Source: an uncultured Neomegalonema sp.
GTDB lineage: Bacteria; Pseudomonadota; Alphaproteobacteria; Rhodobacterales; Rhodobacteraceae
Reading direction: 5' to 3'
Assembly (NCBI GenBank): GCA_937928005.1
Contig: CALFVD010000023.1
Coordinates: 1-41,502, forward strand
Length of the DNA stretch: 41,502 nucleotides
Of this stretch, positions 8,801 to 17,127 are shown piece by piece. Numbering within the stretch: position 1 is the first letter of the stretch; each line of letters opens with the position of its first letter. A program made the translations under genes and the position numbers. The notes beneath the pieces are model-generated. The model was not told where the DNA came from and searched no databases. It saw only the letters and a list, made by a program, of their open reading frames with translations.

Positions 8801-9196
8801 TCATTTGAACCGGCCACCCTTCTGTATGACTTCGATCTGATACCCGTCCGGGTCGGCGATAAAGAAAAATCGCGCCAGCAACGTCCCGTCTGGTGAAAAA
8901 TCGACCAGCTTGCGCGGCTCGTATCCCGCTTCGGTCAGGCGCGCGTGCAGCGAATCGACCTCATCCACGACGAAGGCCAGATGCCCATAGCCATTGCCCA
9001 GATCATACGGCTCCGTCGTGCCTTTGTTGACCGTCAACTCCAGCTCGAAATGGCTTTCATCATTGCTGAGATAGATCAGCGTGAAGCCCTCGAAATCCAG
9101 CCTATCGGCCACTTCCAGTCCGAAAGCATCGCGATAGAACGCGACCGAGCGGTCCTCGTCCAGCACCCGGATCATCGAATGCACCATCTTCGCCAT
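8801..9196 (-). CDS. VOC family protein, glyoxalase I-like (lactoylglutathione lyase)
   Basis: 131 residues, normal for bacterial glyoxalase I. The four expected metal ligands are in place: H6 (MVHSMIRV), E53 (ELELT), H72 (GYGHLAF) and E122 (YQIEVIQ). Glyoxalase I isomerises the methylglyoxal-glutathione adduct to S-lactoylglutathione in the cytosol. The retained LELT and GHLA motifs make GloA more likely than a generic dioxygenase-type VOC protein. It lies 48 bases upstream of the dehydrogenase pair on the same strand and could be co-transcribed with it, linking sugar oxidation with carbonyl detoxification (inference). Confidence 0.88.
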   Translation of the reverse strand: MAKMVHSMIRVLDEDRSVAFYRDAFGLEVADRLDFEGFTLIYLSNDESHFELELTVNKGTTEPYDLGNGYGHLAFVVDEVDSLHARLTEAGYEPRKLVDFSPDGTLLARFFFIADPDGYQIEVIQKGGRFK

Positions 9197-9288
9197 CGGC
9201 GTCGTCCTCCCCTGATCGTCCGGCGGTTGATCCGCCGTATTCAGTGAAGCCTAGCGCGATACGAGCGGTCAATGGTGGTAGTGGGATA

Positions 9289-9570
9289 CTACGCCGCCAC
9301 GGTCGCCCGCGCCGTCTGCTCCAGATGAACGAGGCAAGCGGTGCGCAGCAGCGAGGCGAAGTTCGTCACCTCGCCATGCAGATCGAGCACTTCGTTATAG
9401 AGCGTCGAGAGGAATTTCGGCGTCGTCAGCCCTTGCCCGGCGGCAATCTCGTCGATCATCCGCCAGTACCGCGCCTCCAGCCGGATGCTGGTCGACATCC
9501 CGTCGAGCCGCACCGAGCGAGTAACACTGGCATAATCGGCACGATCCTGACCGGCAAACATCTGACACAT
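9289..9570 (-). CDS. ribbon-helix-helix domain protein
   Basis: 93 residues. The core around residues 18-60 (TRSVRLDGMSTSIRLEARYW, then MIDEIAAGQGLTTPKFLSTL) fits the RHH_4 domain: a beta strand followed by two helices, used for DNA binding as dimers. Its target is unknown. GGGAGGG lies 9 bases before ATG 9570, which supports this start. It stands alone on its strand with 92 bases to the VOC gene. Confidence 0.82.
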   Translation of the reverse strand: MCQMFAGQDRADYASVTRSVRLDGMSTSIRLEARYWRMIDEIAAGQGLTTPKFLSTLYNEVLDLHGEVTNFASLLRTACLVHLEQTARATVAA

Positions 9571-9786
9571 GGCTCATCCCTCCCACGTTTAGGACATCAT
9601 CGACGGTACGGTCGGGGTTTTCAAGGAGGATCGATTCTTCATTAGTCGTACTGACAGGAAAGGTGGCTGGCTTGTCGGATCATTGCAGCACTACAAATTA
9701 GGAAGCACCCACAGACTTACAAATCTTTCAATCACGAAACCACGTTAACCTCAGTTCGCAACTCTGGCGATGGACAGCACGAACAG

Positions 9787-9815
9787 TTGACCTCAAGCTT
9801 TTGCTTCCCTACATC
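9787..9815 (+). promoter_or_regulatory. candidate sigma70 promoter of trxA
   Basis: TTGACC (9787-9792), a 17-base spacer and TACATC (9810-9815) lie 28 bases before the trxA start. The 273-base gap 9571-9843 holds no gene that I can see. Confidence 0.35.
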
Positions 9816-9843
9816 TCAATTCCTTATAATGAGGAGTTAAACG

Positions 9844-10164
9844 ATGGCGCTCAAAGAAGTTTCCGACGCGACATTTGAGGCAGAGGTTTTGAAATCCGAC
9901 AAGCCTGTTGTGGTCGATTTCTGGGCCGAATGGTGTGGACCTTGTAAGCAGATTGCACCCGCACTCGAAGAAATCGACGCCGAGATGGGCGGTAAAGTGA
10001 CCATCACGAAGGTCAATATTGATGAAAGCCCGAACACGCCTTCGCAATATGGCGTGCGTGGCATTCCGACGTTGATGATGTTTAAGAATGGCGAATTGAT
10101 CGATTCGCGCACCGGCGCCCTGCCCAAAGGACGCATCATCGAGTGGATCAACGAGAACTCTTAA
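9844..10164 (+). CDS. trxA: thioredoxin TrxA
   Basis: 106 residues, classical thioredoxin length. The active site W-C-G-P-C-K lies at residues 30-35, preceded by VVVDFWAEW, with cis-Pro in GIPTLMMF and the GALPK loop near the end. No signal peptide, so it acts in the cytosol, reducing disulfides with electrons from thioredoxin reductase. GAGGAG lies 8 bases before ATG 9844. It is a single-gene unit closed by a strong intrinsic terminator. Confidence 0.97.
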   Translation: MALKEVSDATFEAEVLKSDKPVVVDFWAEWCGPCKQIAPALEEIDAEMGGKVTITKVNIDESPNTPSQYGVRGIPTLMMFKNGELIDSRTGALPKGRIIEWINENS

Positions 10165-10189
10165 GCCGCTTTCTATACGCTTATCGAGG

Positions 10190-10220
10190 AGCCGTGACCT
10201 AATCGGTCGCGGCTTTTTTT
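10190..10220 (+). terminator. Rho-independent terminator of trxA
   Basis: AGCCGTGACC (10190-10199) pairs with GGTCGCGGCT (10205-10214) in a 10-bp stem with one G-U pair and a 5-base loop, followed by a run of seven T (10214-10220). Textbook intrinsic terminator 25 bases after the trxA stop. Confidence 0.93.
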
Positions 10221-10233
10221 AATTGGATATTCA

Positions 10234-11259
10234 ATGACTTCTCTATCTCGCCGAAGCCTAATCACTGGCGCCGCTGCCTTGCCATTGGCCACACCAGCCC
10301 TTGCCAGCGGACGTATCACCTGGTCGATGGCGACGAGTTGGGGCGAGAACGCACCCGGCCCCGGCGTCTCGGCGGCCCGGATTGCGACGACCATTACGCA
10401 GATGAGCGGCGGGCGGTTGACCGTAAAGGTCTATCCCGCCGGAACGCTGGTTCCCGCCTTTGGCGTGTTCGATGCGGTTGCCGATCAGACCTGTCAACTT
10501 GGGCATACCGCATCGGTGTTCAATTCCGGCAAGATACGGGCGGCGGCCTTGTTCACCTCCGCACCGTTCGGAATGAAACCGATCGAGCATAATGCGTGGC
10601 TGGCGGGGGATGGCGCGGCGCTGTGGCGCGCTCTTTATGCGCCCTTCGATATTCTGCCTTTCGCGGCAAGCAATACCGGGCCGTCGCTCGGCGTCTGGAC
10701 GCGCGAGCCGGTGCGCAAGGCAGACGACCTCAAGGGCTTAAAGATGCGGATTGCGGGGCTGGGGGGCGAGTTGTTCCGGCGGCTTGGGGTAACGCCGGTT
10801 TCAGTACCGCCGGGGGAAATCGGGGTATCGCTGAAATCGGGTGTGATCGACGCCGCCGAATTCGCAAGCGCCGTGGCCGACGAGGCGCTCGGCCTCTATC
10901 GCTCGGCCCAGTATTGCCAGATTCCAGCGTTTCACGAGCCAAATGGCGTGGCCGAGGCACTGGTTGGAGCGCGGGTTTGGGAGGCGCTAGACAGCGAATT
11001 GCGCGCTATCGTGAAGGCAGCTTTTGCAGCAGAGCATCATCTTTCACTGGCCGAAAGCCTACGCGATGGAACGGCGGCAATGGCCCGGATGCGCGACGAG
11101 GAAGGAACCGAATTTCGCGCTTGGCCCGATGGAATCGTGGACGAGGCCGCAGCACTAGCCCCAGACGTACTGGCCAGTGTCGCAGAACAGGGCGAAGCAC
11201 TGGACGGGCGGATCGTTGACAGTTACCGCACCGCACTCGCCGCGATGCGGGGGGCGTAA
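10234..11259 (+). CDS. TRAP transporter DctP-type substrate-binding protein (Tat-exported)
   Basis: 341 residues. The twin-arginine signal SRRSLITGAAALPLA with cleavage near ALASG (residue 25) is followed by the mature start ITWSMATSWGENAPG. The core shows GGRLTVKVYPAGTLVPAF, and LKGLKMRIAGLGGELFRRLG carries the conserved Arg that binds substrate carboxylates. The family captures organic acids (2-oxoacids, dicarboxylates) in the periplasm for the DctQM permease. No dctQ or dctM lies nearby, so either the permease is elsewhere or the protein works differently. It ends 3 bases before the convergent ilvN stop. Confidence 0.9.
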   Translation: MTSLSRRSLITGAAALPLATPALASGRITWSMATSWGENAPGPGVSAARIATTITQMSGGRLTVKVYPAGTLVPAFGVFDAVADQTCQLGHTASVFNSGKIRAAALFTSAPFGMKPIEHNAWLAGDGAALWRALYAPFDILPFAASNTGPSLGVWTREPVRKADDLKGLKMRIAGLGGELFRRLGVTPVSVPPGEIGVSLKSGVIDAAEFASAVADEALGLYRSAQYCQIPAFHEPNGVAEALVGARVWEALDSELRAIVKAAFAAEHHLSLAESLRDGTAAMARMRDEEGTEFRAWPDGIVDEAAALAPDVLASVAEQGEALDGRIVDSYRTALAAMRGA

Positions 11260-11262
11260 TGG

Positions 11263-11823
11263 CTACATTTCGCCGGGGCCACGGCTTATGGCGGCAACGC
11301 CCGTCCGGCTGACATCAACGAGGCCCAAGGGGCGCATGAGATCAACAAAAGCGTCAATTTTCTCTGGGCTACCGGTCAACTCAAAGACGAAACTTTCGAG
11401 AGAGGCATCAACCACTTGGGCACGGAATGCATCGCGAATACGCAACGCCTCCACCCGCAAATCGCCCGCATTAGCAACCTTCACGAGCGCCAACTCACGC
11501 TCAACGCTCGGCCCTTCGACGGTCAGGTCACGGACACGGTGGACGGGGATCATGCGTTCAAGTTGCGCCTTGATCTGGTCAAGCACCATTGGCGTACCGG
11601 TCGTAACGACGGTGATGCGCGAGCGGTGGCCAGTATGGTCGGTCTCAGCGACAGTCAGGCTTTCTATGTTGTAGCCGCGCCCAGAAAACAGGCCAATGAC
11701 ACGGGCGAGAACGCCAGATTCATTGTCGACCAGCACAGCAAGCGTGCGTCGCTCCTCACCCTCTTTCAAGGCGGGGCGAAGGTGATAGGCGCTGTGGCTG
11801 GAGCTTCCGCGTTTGAGTTCCAT
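11263..11823 (-). CDS. ilvN: acetolactate synthase small (regulatory) subunit IlvN/IlvH
   Basis: 186 residues. The N-terminal ACT domain is plain: LAVLVDNESGVLARVIGLFSGRGYNIESLTV (residues about 28-58), written here only to mark its span, then ITVVTTG. The C-terminal half matches ALS_ss_C. It binds valine and tunes the large subunit, which condenses pyruvate to acetolactate or 2-acetohydroxybutyrate for Val, Leu and Ile synthesis. It is the last gene of the ilvB operon, separated from ilvB by an unrelated exported protein, with only 9 bases to that gene. Confidence 0.95.
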   Translation of the reverse strand: MELKRGSSSHSAYHLRPALKEGEERRTLAVLVDNESGVLARVIGLFSGRGYNIESLTVAETDHTGHRSRITVVTTGTPMVLDQIKAQLERMIPVHRVRDLTVEGPSVERELALVKVANAGDLRVEALRIRDAFRAQVVDASLESFVFELTGSPEKIDAFVDLMRPLGLVDVSRTGVAAISRGPGEM

Positions 11824-11832
11824 GGTCGTATC

Positions 11833-12480
11833 CTACTGGAAAATATCGGCATCGGCGCAGGCGGGCAGCCCGGCGAGGGGGAAGAAAACGGCGATGTCCT
11901 TGCCACATGCCCCCGATTGCTGAATATGCGGCGGGGCCATTCGGCCCACGAGGCCATCAAGCGTGTCGGGCACGTCCTTCGAGAGCGGGCGCAGGGCATC
12001 GGCGGGAAGACCGATGGGTTTTGCCCCCGTGATCCGGATCGACATGAGGGCGGAGACGAAGAACGCCTCCTCCTCCCACACCCCGTTCGGATCGAGGAGA
12101 TTAGGCAGCAGCTTGCCGTTCTCCGGCTGATACGACAACGGCACCGGGATTTCATCGGTACAAGCATAAGCCCCCTCAAAAACGCCGGGGAGATCAGCGG
12201 GCGCAAGACCACCCGTACAGGATTTAGCCTCCAAGCCGTCCTGCCCGATGCGAGTACGGACGCCGAGGATCGCATATCCGTCTTCGGATTCCTGAATAAA
12301 GCCGAAATCCGTTGCAGTTTGGATCGTCTCGCCGCCCACGAGAGCCTCAAAGGCGACAAGATCCTTGGCCGGGCCAGCATCACCGGTGCGAACAAGAAGG
12401 AGAGTGGAGGCATCATCTTCCGCCGATGCCGCACCCATAAAGGCGATAGAGACGGCAAGAACCGCGACAAGCGACCTCAT
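11833..12480 (-). CDS. exported protein of unknown function inside the ilv operon
   Basis: 215 residues, not recognised. The N terminus (MRSLVAVLAVSIAFMGAASA) is a clear Sec signal with cleavage after residue 20. The mature part is acidic and holds three Cys (near residues 83, 107 and 191, with another near 206), likely disulfide-bonded in the periplasm. No catalytic motif is visible. Its ATG overlaps the ilvB stop in an ATGA, so translation is coupled to ilvB, and ilvN follows 9 bases later. It therefore sits physically between two subunits of one cytosolic enzyme. A function in branched-chain amino acid metabolism cannot be claimed from the sequence. Confidence 0.8.
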   Translation of the reverse strand: MRSLVAVLAVSIAFMGAASAEDDASTLLLVRTGDAGPAKDLVAFEALVGGETIQTATDFGFIQESEDGYAILGVRTRIGQDGLEAKSCTGGLAPADLPGVFEGAYACTDEIPVPLSYQPENGKLLPNLLDPNGVWEEEAFFVSALMSIRITGAKPIGLPADALRPLSKDVPDTLDGLVGRMAPPHIQQSGACGKDIAVFFPLAGLPACADADIFQ

Positions 12481-14261
12481 ACCAGCACCGCGCCGTCGCT
12501 CTTGATCGCGTCACCGATATTATCGGCGCTGACCGAAGACGACAGCAACATCTCGTTATGGGCCTTGCCGCTAGGGATCATGGGGAAGCAGTTTTCATGT
12601 TTCTCGACCAGACAGTCGAAAATCACCGGCTTATCCACATTGATCATCTCATCAATTGCCCCGTCCAGATCGCCCGGTTTGTCGCAGCGCAGACCAACGC
12701 AGCCAAAGGCTTCCGCCATTTTTACAAAATCAGGCAATGCCTCAGAATAGCTAGACGAATACCGCTCGCCATGCAGAAGTTGCTGCCATTGGCGGACCAT
12801 GCCAAGACGCTCGTTATTGAGGATGAAAATCTTGATAGGCAGGCCGTATTGAATGGCTGTGCTCATCTCCTGCATCGTCATCATAAAGCTGGCCTCGCCC
12901 GCGACATCGACCACGAGGCTATCTGGGTGCGCGACCTGAACGCCGACCGCCGCAGGACAGCCATATCCCATCGTGCCAAGACCACCAGAAGTCATCCAGC
13001 GGTTCGGGGCGTCAAAAGGAATATACTGCGCCGCCCACATTTGGTGTTGGCCAACCTCGGTCGTGACGTAGTAATCGCCGTGTTTGACCATCGCATCGGC
13101 AAGGCGCTGCACTGCATATTGCGGTTTGATCAGCGTCTCGGAGTTCAGGAAATCGAGGCATTTCCCCCCGCGCCATTCATCAATCTGATCCCACCATTTT
13201 GCCACCGCCGTCTTCTCGGTCTTTGCCCCTCGTGCGCGGAAGATGCGGATCATGTCTTCGAGCACATGGCCCACATCGCCAACGATGGGCACATCGGCAC
13301 GGACATTCTTGTTGATCGAAGATGGGTCGATATCGATATGGATCTTCTTCGAGTTCGGCGCGAAGGCATCCAGCCGCCCGGTAATCCGGTCGTCAAAGCG
13401 CGCGCCGACACAGACCATCACGTCGCAATCATGCATCGCCCAGTTTGCCTCATAGGTGCCGTGCATCCCCAACATTCCCAGCCATTTGTCGCCGGATGCC
13501 GGGTATGCACCAAGCCCCATGAGCGTAGATGTAATCGGGAAACCGGTCGCCTCGACAAGATCGCGCAGCAGCGTGGAAGCGTGGGGGCCAGAATTGATGA
13601 CCCCCCCGCCCGTATAGAACAGTGGTTTTTTTGCGCCTTCCATCAACTCGACCGCCGCCTGAATATCCGCCGTGTCGCCTTTGAGCTTTGGCTGATAGGC
13701 TTTGGGTTTGAAATTACGCGGTGGTTGATACGTACCATCGGCGAATTGTACGTCTTTGGGGATGTCGATGAGAACGGGGCCGGGCCGTCCGCTGGTCGCG
13801 ACATAGAAAGCCTCATGCATCGTCTCGGCAAGTTCATCCGTATCCTTCACCAACCAATTATGTTTGGTGCAAGGGCGGGTGATGCCGATGGTATCGGCCT
13901 CCTGAAATGCATCATTACCGATCATAAAGGTCGGCACTTGCCCCGTCAGGCAGACCAGTGGAATCGAGTCCATCAGCGCATCCTGTAATCCCGTAACCGC
14001 ATTGGTCGCGCCGGGGCCGGAGGTAACAAGGACAACACCGGGCTTGCCGGTCGAGCGCGCGTACCCCTCAGCGGCGTGGGTTGCGCCCTGCTCATGGCGA
14101 ACGAGAATGTGCTTGATCTGGTTTTGCTTGAAAAGCTCATCATAAATCGGAAGGACCGCCCCCCCCGGATAGCCGAATACCACCTCGACACCCTGATCGA
14201 TCAGCGATTTGATGACGATTTCTGCGCCGGTCATGGTGCTGGATTTGGGTGTTGTGGTCAT
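12477..14261 (-). CDS. ilvB: acetolactate synthase large (catalytic) subunit
   Basis: 594 residues. ThDP/FAD enzyme layout: GAEIVIKSLIDQGVEVVFGY, then the catalytic Glu in VRHEQGATHAAEG, the FAD domain around residues 200-340 (FYTGGGVINSG), and the ThDP-binding block VVDVAGEASF followed by NNERLGMVRQW. The GEAS variant of the GDG motif is normal in alphaproteobacterial IlvB. It condenses pyruvate with pyruvate or 2-oxobutyrate. It is the first structural gene after a leader-peptide attenuator, coupled by ATGA overlap to the next gene. MTTTPKSS at 14261 is the likely start; MTGAEIV (residue 10) is possible. Confidence 0.97.
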   Translation of the reverse strand: MTTTPKSSTMTGAEIVIKSLIDQGVEVVFGYPGGAVLPIYDELFKQNQIKHILVRHEQGATHAAEGYARSTGKPGVVLVTSGPGATNAVTGLQDALMDSIPLVCLTGQVPTFMIGNDAFQEADTIGITRPCTKHNWLVKDTDELAETMHEAFYVATSGRPGPVLIDIPKDVQFADGTYQPPRNFKPKAYQPKLKGDTADIQAAVELMEGAKKPLFYTGGGVINSGPHASTLLRDLVEATGFPITSTLMGLGAYPASGDKWLGMLGMHGTYEANWAMHDCDVMVCVGARFDDRITGRLDAFAPNSKKIHIDIDPSSINKNVRADVPIVGDVGHVLEDMIRIFRARGAKTEKTAVAKWWDQIDEWRGGKCLDFLNSETLIKPQYAVQRLADAMVKHGDYYVTTEVGQHQMWAAQYIPFDAPNRWMTSGGLGTMGYGCPAAVGVQVAHPDSLVVDVAGEASFMMTMQEMSTAIQYGLPIKIFILNNERLGMVRQWQQLLHGERYSSSYSEALPDFVKMAEAFGCVGLRCDKPGDLDGAIDEMINVDKPVIFDCLVEKHENCFPMIPSGKAHNEMLLSSSVSADNIGDAIKSDGAVLV

Positions 14262-14311
14262 CGGTCTGTTCCTTTGTTGGACCTGTCGGAAGAAGTGATG
14301 GTTTCAGGCAT

Positions 14312-14335
14312 AAAAAAAGGGTCCGATTGGACCCT
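14312..14335 (-). terminator. attenuator terminator of the ilv operon
   Basis: Read on the minus strand, AGGGTCC (14335-14329) pairs with GGACCCT (14324-14318) over a 4-base loop, then a T-run to 14312. It lies between the leader peptide stop and ilvB, 50 bases before the ilvB start, and so acts as an attenuator rather than a gene-end terminator. Confidence 0.88.
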
Positions 14336-14340
14336 GATAC

Positions 14341-14384
14341 GCGCATCGCCTCGGTGCGGTTATTCCGCCCGTTTCGCGATGCGC
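14341..14384 (-). promoter_or_regulatory. anti-terminator control stem of the ilv attenuator
   Basis: GCGCATCGC (14384-14376, inside codons 10-12 of the leader peptide) is perfectly complementary to GCGATGCGC (14349-14341), directly before the terminator stem. A ribosome stalled at the upstream Ile-Leu-Val-Val codons, or one finishing the leader, would open or close this pairing. I did not resolve which competing pairing disrupts the terminator. Confidence 0.6.
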
Positions 14385-14407
14385 CAGCCTACTACAAGAA
14401 TCGTCAT
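14360..14407 (-). CDS. ilvB leader peptide (attenuation)
   Basis: A 15-codon reading frame: ATG at 14407 gives MTILVVGWRIAKRAE and stops TAA at 14362-14360. AAGGA lies 9 bases before this ATG. The run Ile-Leu-Val-Val at positions 3-6 covers all three products of the pathway, as expected of a stalling sensor, with another Ile at position 10. Two further in-frame ATGs (14416 and 14413) lie too close to the ribosome site. In enteric bacteria and rhizobia such peptides regulate ilv operons by ribosome-coupled attenuation; the same mechanism is inferred here from the paired hairpins that follow. Confidence 0.85.
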   Translation of the reverse strand: MTILVVGWRIAKRAE

Positions 14408-14434
14408 GTCCATCATTCCTTGGTTTGTGCAGTT

Positions 14435-14463
14435 TGCGTACCGAGTGGTTGGAGAGGGGTCAA
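14435..14463 (-). promoter_or_regulatory. candidate ilv operon promoter
   Basis: On the minus strand TTGACC (14463-14458) and TACGCA (14440-14435) are separated by 17 bases and lie about 30 bases before the leader-peptide start. The -35 is good; the -10 is weak. Confidence 0.45.
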
Positions 14464-14521
14464 GAACGAAATGAAAGATGCAACCATTTCGAGGCAAAAA
14501 CGAAAGATTGTTGCGCAGATT

Positions 14522-15361
14522 TCAGGTGCGGCTTCGTTCAAGCAGCACGAGCAAGACACCGCCTAGCGTTACAAACGACGCAGTGACGAGACGCAATGTC
14601 AGCGGCTCCGCCAACAGAACGGCACCGCCTAGCGCAGCAATCACTGGCACCGTCAGTTGCACTATCCCCGCTTTACTCGCCGTCAACCCCCTAAGCGCGG
14701 CATACCAGATCACGTAGCCACACCCCGAAGCGAGCGCACCAGAAACGATGGCAAGCACAACACCCCGCGTACTCACATGCGCCTCTGATGCGAAGATGAG
14801 CGCGAGAAGAACCAAGATCGGCGAGGCCAATAAAAAATTGCGCGCAGTAGCGGCAAGTGGATCGCGCGCCTGCCTGCCAAGCAACGAGTACACGCCCCAA
14901 CCAATGCCCGCACAAACCATTAAGGCAGCACCAAACGGGTCTGGCGCGCCAACACCGGGCGCGACAAGCCAGACTAGGCCACCTAAGGCAAGGGCAAGCC
15001 CCGTCCAACTGGCGGCACCACAATGCTCGCCCGACCACAATGCCGTGCCGAACATGGTCAGTTGCACGACCCCAAAAAGTATTAACGCTCCTGTCCCCGC
15101 CGGTAGCGAGATATAAGCGAAGGAGAACCCTGCGATATAGGCAACAAGACCGAAGGCCGCACGCCATCCACCCTCGCCTTTGCGCACACCGCCCTTCATT
15201 GCAAGAATTGCGGCCAATACGAGCGCCCCCGACAGGACACGCAAAGCGCCAAAACTCGCGGCGTCGATTGCCCCATCGCCAAGCGCAAAGCGCGTGAGTA
15301 GCGAATTCGCCGCAAAAGCAAGCATCGCAATCGTCGTCAAGAAGACTGTTTTATAGGGCAA
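14522..15361 (-). CDS. EamA/DMT-superfamily exporter
   Basis: About 279 residues with roughly ten hydrophobic segments in two EamA halves (for example FLTTIAMLAFAANSLLTRFA, AAFGLVAYIAGFSFAYISLP, and VQLTVPVIAALGGAVLLAEP with its conserved Pro-Glu-Pro). The family exports amino acids or related metabolites across the inner membrane. The open frame extends to 15511, but that part is basic and not membrane-like. A TTG start at 15361 with AGGA 8 bases upstream gives a natural N terminus (LPYKTVFLTT). A 29-codon frame (15461-15372) with stop just upstream may be a leader or chance. The gene lies behind the ilv leader on the same strand. Confidence 0.85.
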   Translation of the reverse strand: MPYKTVFLTTIAMLAFAANSLLTRFALGDGAIDAASFGALRVLSGALVLAAILAMKGGVRKGEGGWRAAFGLVAYIAGFSFAYISLPAGTGALILFGVVQLTMFGTALWSGEHCGAASWTGLALALGGLVWLVAPGVGAPDPFGAALMVCAGIGWGVYSLLGRQARDPLAATARNFLLASPILVLLALIFASEAHVSTRGVVLAIVSGALASGCGYVIWYAALRGLTASKAGIVQLTVPVIAALGGAVLLAEPLTLRLVTASFVTLGGVLLVLLERSRT

Positions 15362-15648
15362 TCTGAGATTCCTAATTCCGCGATATTGCGACTTCAGCGG
15401 AGAGATAGCCGCCCGCAGGATTCTCCGGGTCCAGCTTGCCCAGCACGAGGCCCGCATCCATATTCTTCTATTCGCACGATGCAGAAAAGGCGAAGTGCAT
15501 TGAGAGTTCAATTGATTTCGGCAGAAATGCCGCTAACCGTCAAAAAAAATAGGGCGGCCCGATTAGGACCGCCCCGAAGTCAGCTTAGGAGACACTGTAA
15601 CACACAAACCAACCCTGCATACACCGTGCCAATCGCTTGTATCGATCA

Positions 15649-16983
15649 TCAGGCGTGTAGATGTTGATCCAGCGTTTTGCGCATTTTATCGACCATCTCA
15701 TCAATATGCTTGTGCTCGGCGATGAACTGCGGCGCAACGATGGCGGTATCGCCCGTGAATTTCACATGACAGCCGTTCCAGAACAGGTCTTTCTGAAGCT
15801 GCGTTCCGCGTCGTCCCGGCGCGCCGTCATGGTGAACCTCGACCCCGGCCATAAAGCCGATACCGCGCAGGTCTTTAACCAACTCGTGATCCTTGAGCGA
15901 CCAAATCGCATCAAGGAAATAGGCCTCGTTCTCGGCAACCCGCTCGAACAAGCCCTCGTCGTCGATGATCTGCTGTGTAGCTAGACCTGCCGCACAAGCC
16001 GCCGGATGGCCCGAATAGGTGTAGCCATGGAAAAACTCGATAGCGTTTTCAGGTGCCGCATTCGTAACTGTCTCGTAGATTTCATCACGTACAGCCACCG
16101 CACCCATCGGGATCGCACCGTTGGTCAGGGCTTTTGCCATGGTCATAATATCCGGCGTTACGCCGAACTTCTGCGCGGCAAATGGGGCACCGATACGACC
16201 AAAGCCCGTAATGACCTCATCGAAGACCAGCAAGATACCGTTGGCGTCACAGATCTCACGAATACGCTCAAGATAACCCTTTGGCGGAACCAGCGTACCC
16301 GTCGACCCGGCGACCGGCTCAACAAAGACGGCGGAAATCGTCGTGCCGCCGTAGGTTTCGCAGAAACGTTGAAGATCATCCGCCAACTCGCGGCCATGCT
16401 CAGGTTGACCCTGCTCGAAGGTTTCTTCGCCAGTCCATGTATGGCGCATCATCACGACATTGGGCATGACATGCGGGAAGGTTTCGCGGTTCTTGACCAT
16501 CCCGGCCAGTGAGATGCCGCCGATATTCACACCATGATAGGCACGTTCGCGGCTGACATAGCGAACTCGGTGGCTTTCGCCCCGCGCACGGTGATAGGCC
16601 ATCGCGATCTTGAGCGCCGTATCAATAGCTTCCGAGCCGGAATTAACAAAGAAGACGTGATTGATTGGCTCTGGCAAACGCTGCGCGACACGCTCAGCCA
16701 GCGCGAATGCGCCGGGATGACCCATGCCGAAAGGCGAGCAATAGTCATTCGCCAGCATCTGTGCATGAACCGCATCGGCGATTTCACGGCGGCCATGGCC
16801 CAAGGGATTACAAAACAGGCCAGATGACCCGTCAATAACCTGACCGCCTTTATGGTCGGTCAGATACACACCCTCGCTCTTGACGACGAGACGAGGAGAA
16901 AGCTTGAAATCCCGATTGCCAGTGAATGGCATCCATTGGCTTTCGAGCGAGTTAGCCGTGTACTGAATTTGCGCCCCGTCCAT
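15649..16983 (-). CDS. class III aminotransferase, probable omega-amino acid (beta-alanine):pyruvate aminotransferase
   Basis: 444 residues from ATG 16983, which has GGAGG 9 bases upstream; the frame stays open to 17073 but that part lacks a ribosome site. Family marks are SQWMPFTGNRDFK (typical of omega-APT), VNSGSEAIDTALK, the cofactor Asp in LVFDEVITGFGR, and the PLP Lys in MTMAKALTNGAIPMG. It moves an omega-amino group (beta-alanine, perhaps taurine or amines) to pyruvate. It is divergent from a MocR regulator with 144 bases between the starts, the usual pairing in which the regulator controls the aminotransferase. Confidence 0.9.
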   Translation of the reverse strand: MDGAQIQYTANSLESQWMPFTGNRDFKLSPRLVVKSEGVYLTDHKGGQVIDGSSGLFCNPLGHGRREIADAVHAQMLANDYCSPFGMGHPGAFALAERVAQRLPEPINHVFFVNSGSEAIDTALKIAMAYHRARGESHRVRYVSRERAYHGVNIGGISLAGMVKNRETFPHVMPNVVMMRHTWTGEETFEQGQPEHGRELADDLQRFCETYGGTTISAVFVEPVAGSTGTLVPPKGYLERIREICDANGILLVFDEVITGFGRIGAPFAAQKFGVTPDIMTMAKALTNGAIPMGAVAVRDEIYETVTNAAPENAIEFFHGYTYSGHPAACAAGLATQQIIDDEGLFERVAENEAYFLDAIWSLKDHELVKDLRGIGFMAGVEVHHDGAPGRRGTQLQKDLFWNGCHVKFTGDTAIVAPQFIAEHKHIDEMVDKMRKTLDQHLHA

Positions 16984-17127
16984 AGCAATATTCCTCCAAT
17001 GATGCAGCGTATCGCTGATAATTATTTTTGATTTGACCAATCTAGCGGATTTTGGAACAAGAGGTAGCGCCAATTCAAACCCACCTTGGGGCCAGTTGAT
17101 GCAGAATTAAGGCTACGGGAGAGTGAG

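Noticed and set aside
9826-9831. Perfect TATAAT before trxA
   Set aside because: It lies only 12 bases before the start codon and overlaps the ribosome site; a transcript from it would lack the GAGGAG.
11416-13988. Two long rightward frames (444 and 476 codons) across ilvN, the exported protein and ilvB
   Set aside because: Antisense to well-supported ilv genes; they read as His- and Arg-rich shadow peptides.
15372-15461. 29-codon leftward frame before the DMT exporter gene
   Set aside because: No good ribosome site and no recognisable features; mentioned with the exporter only as a possible leader.
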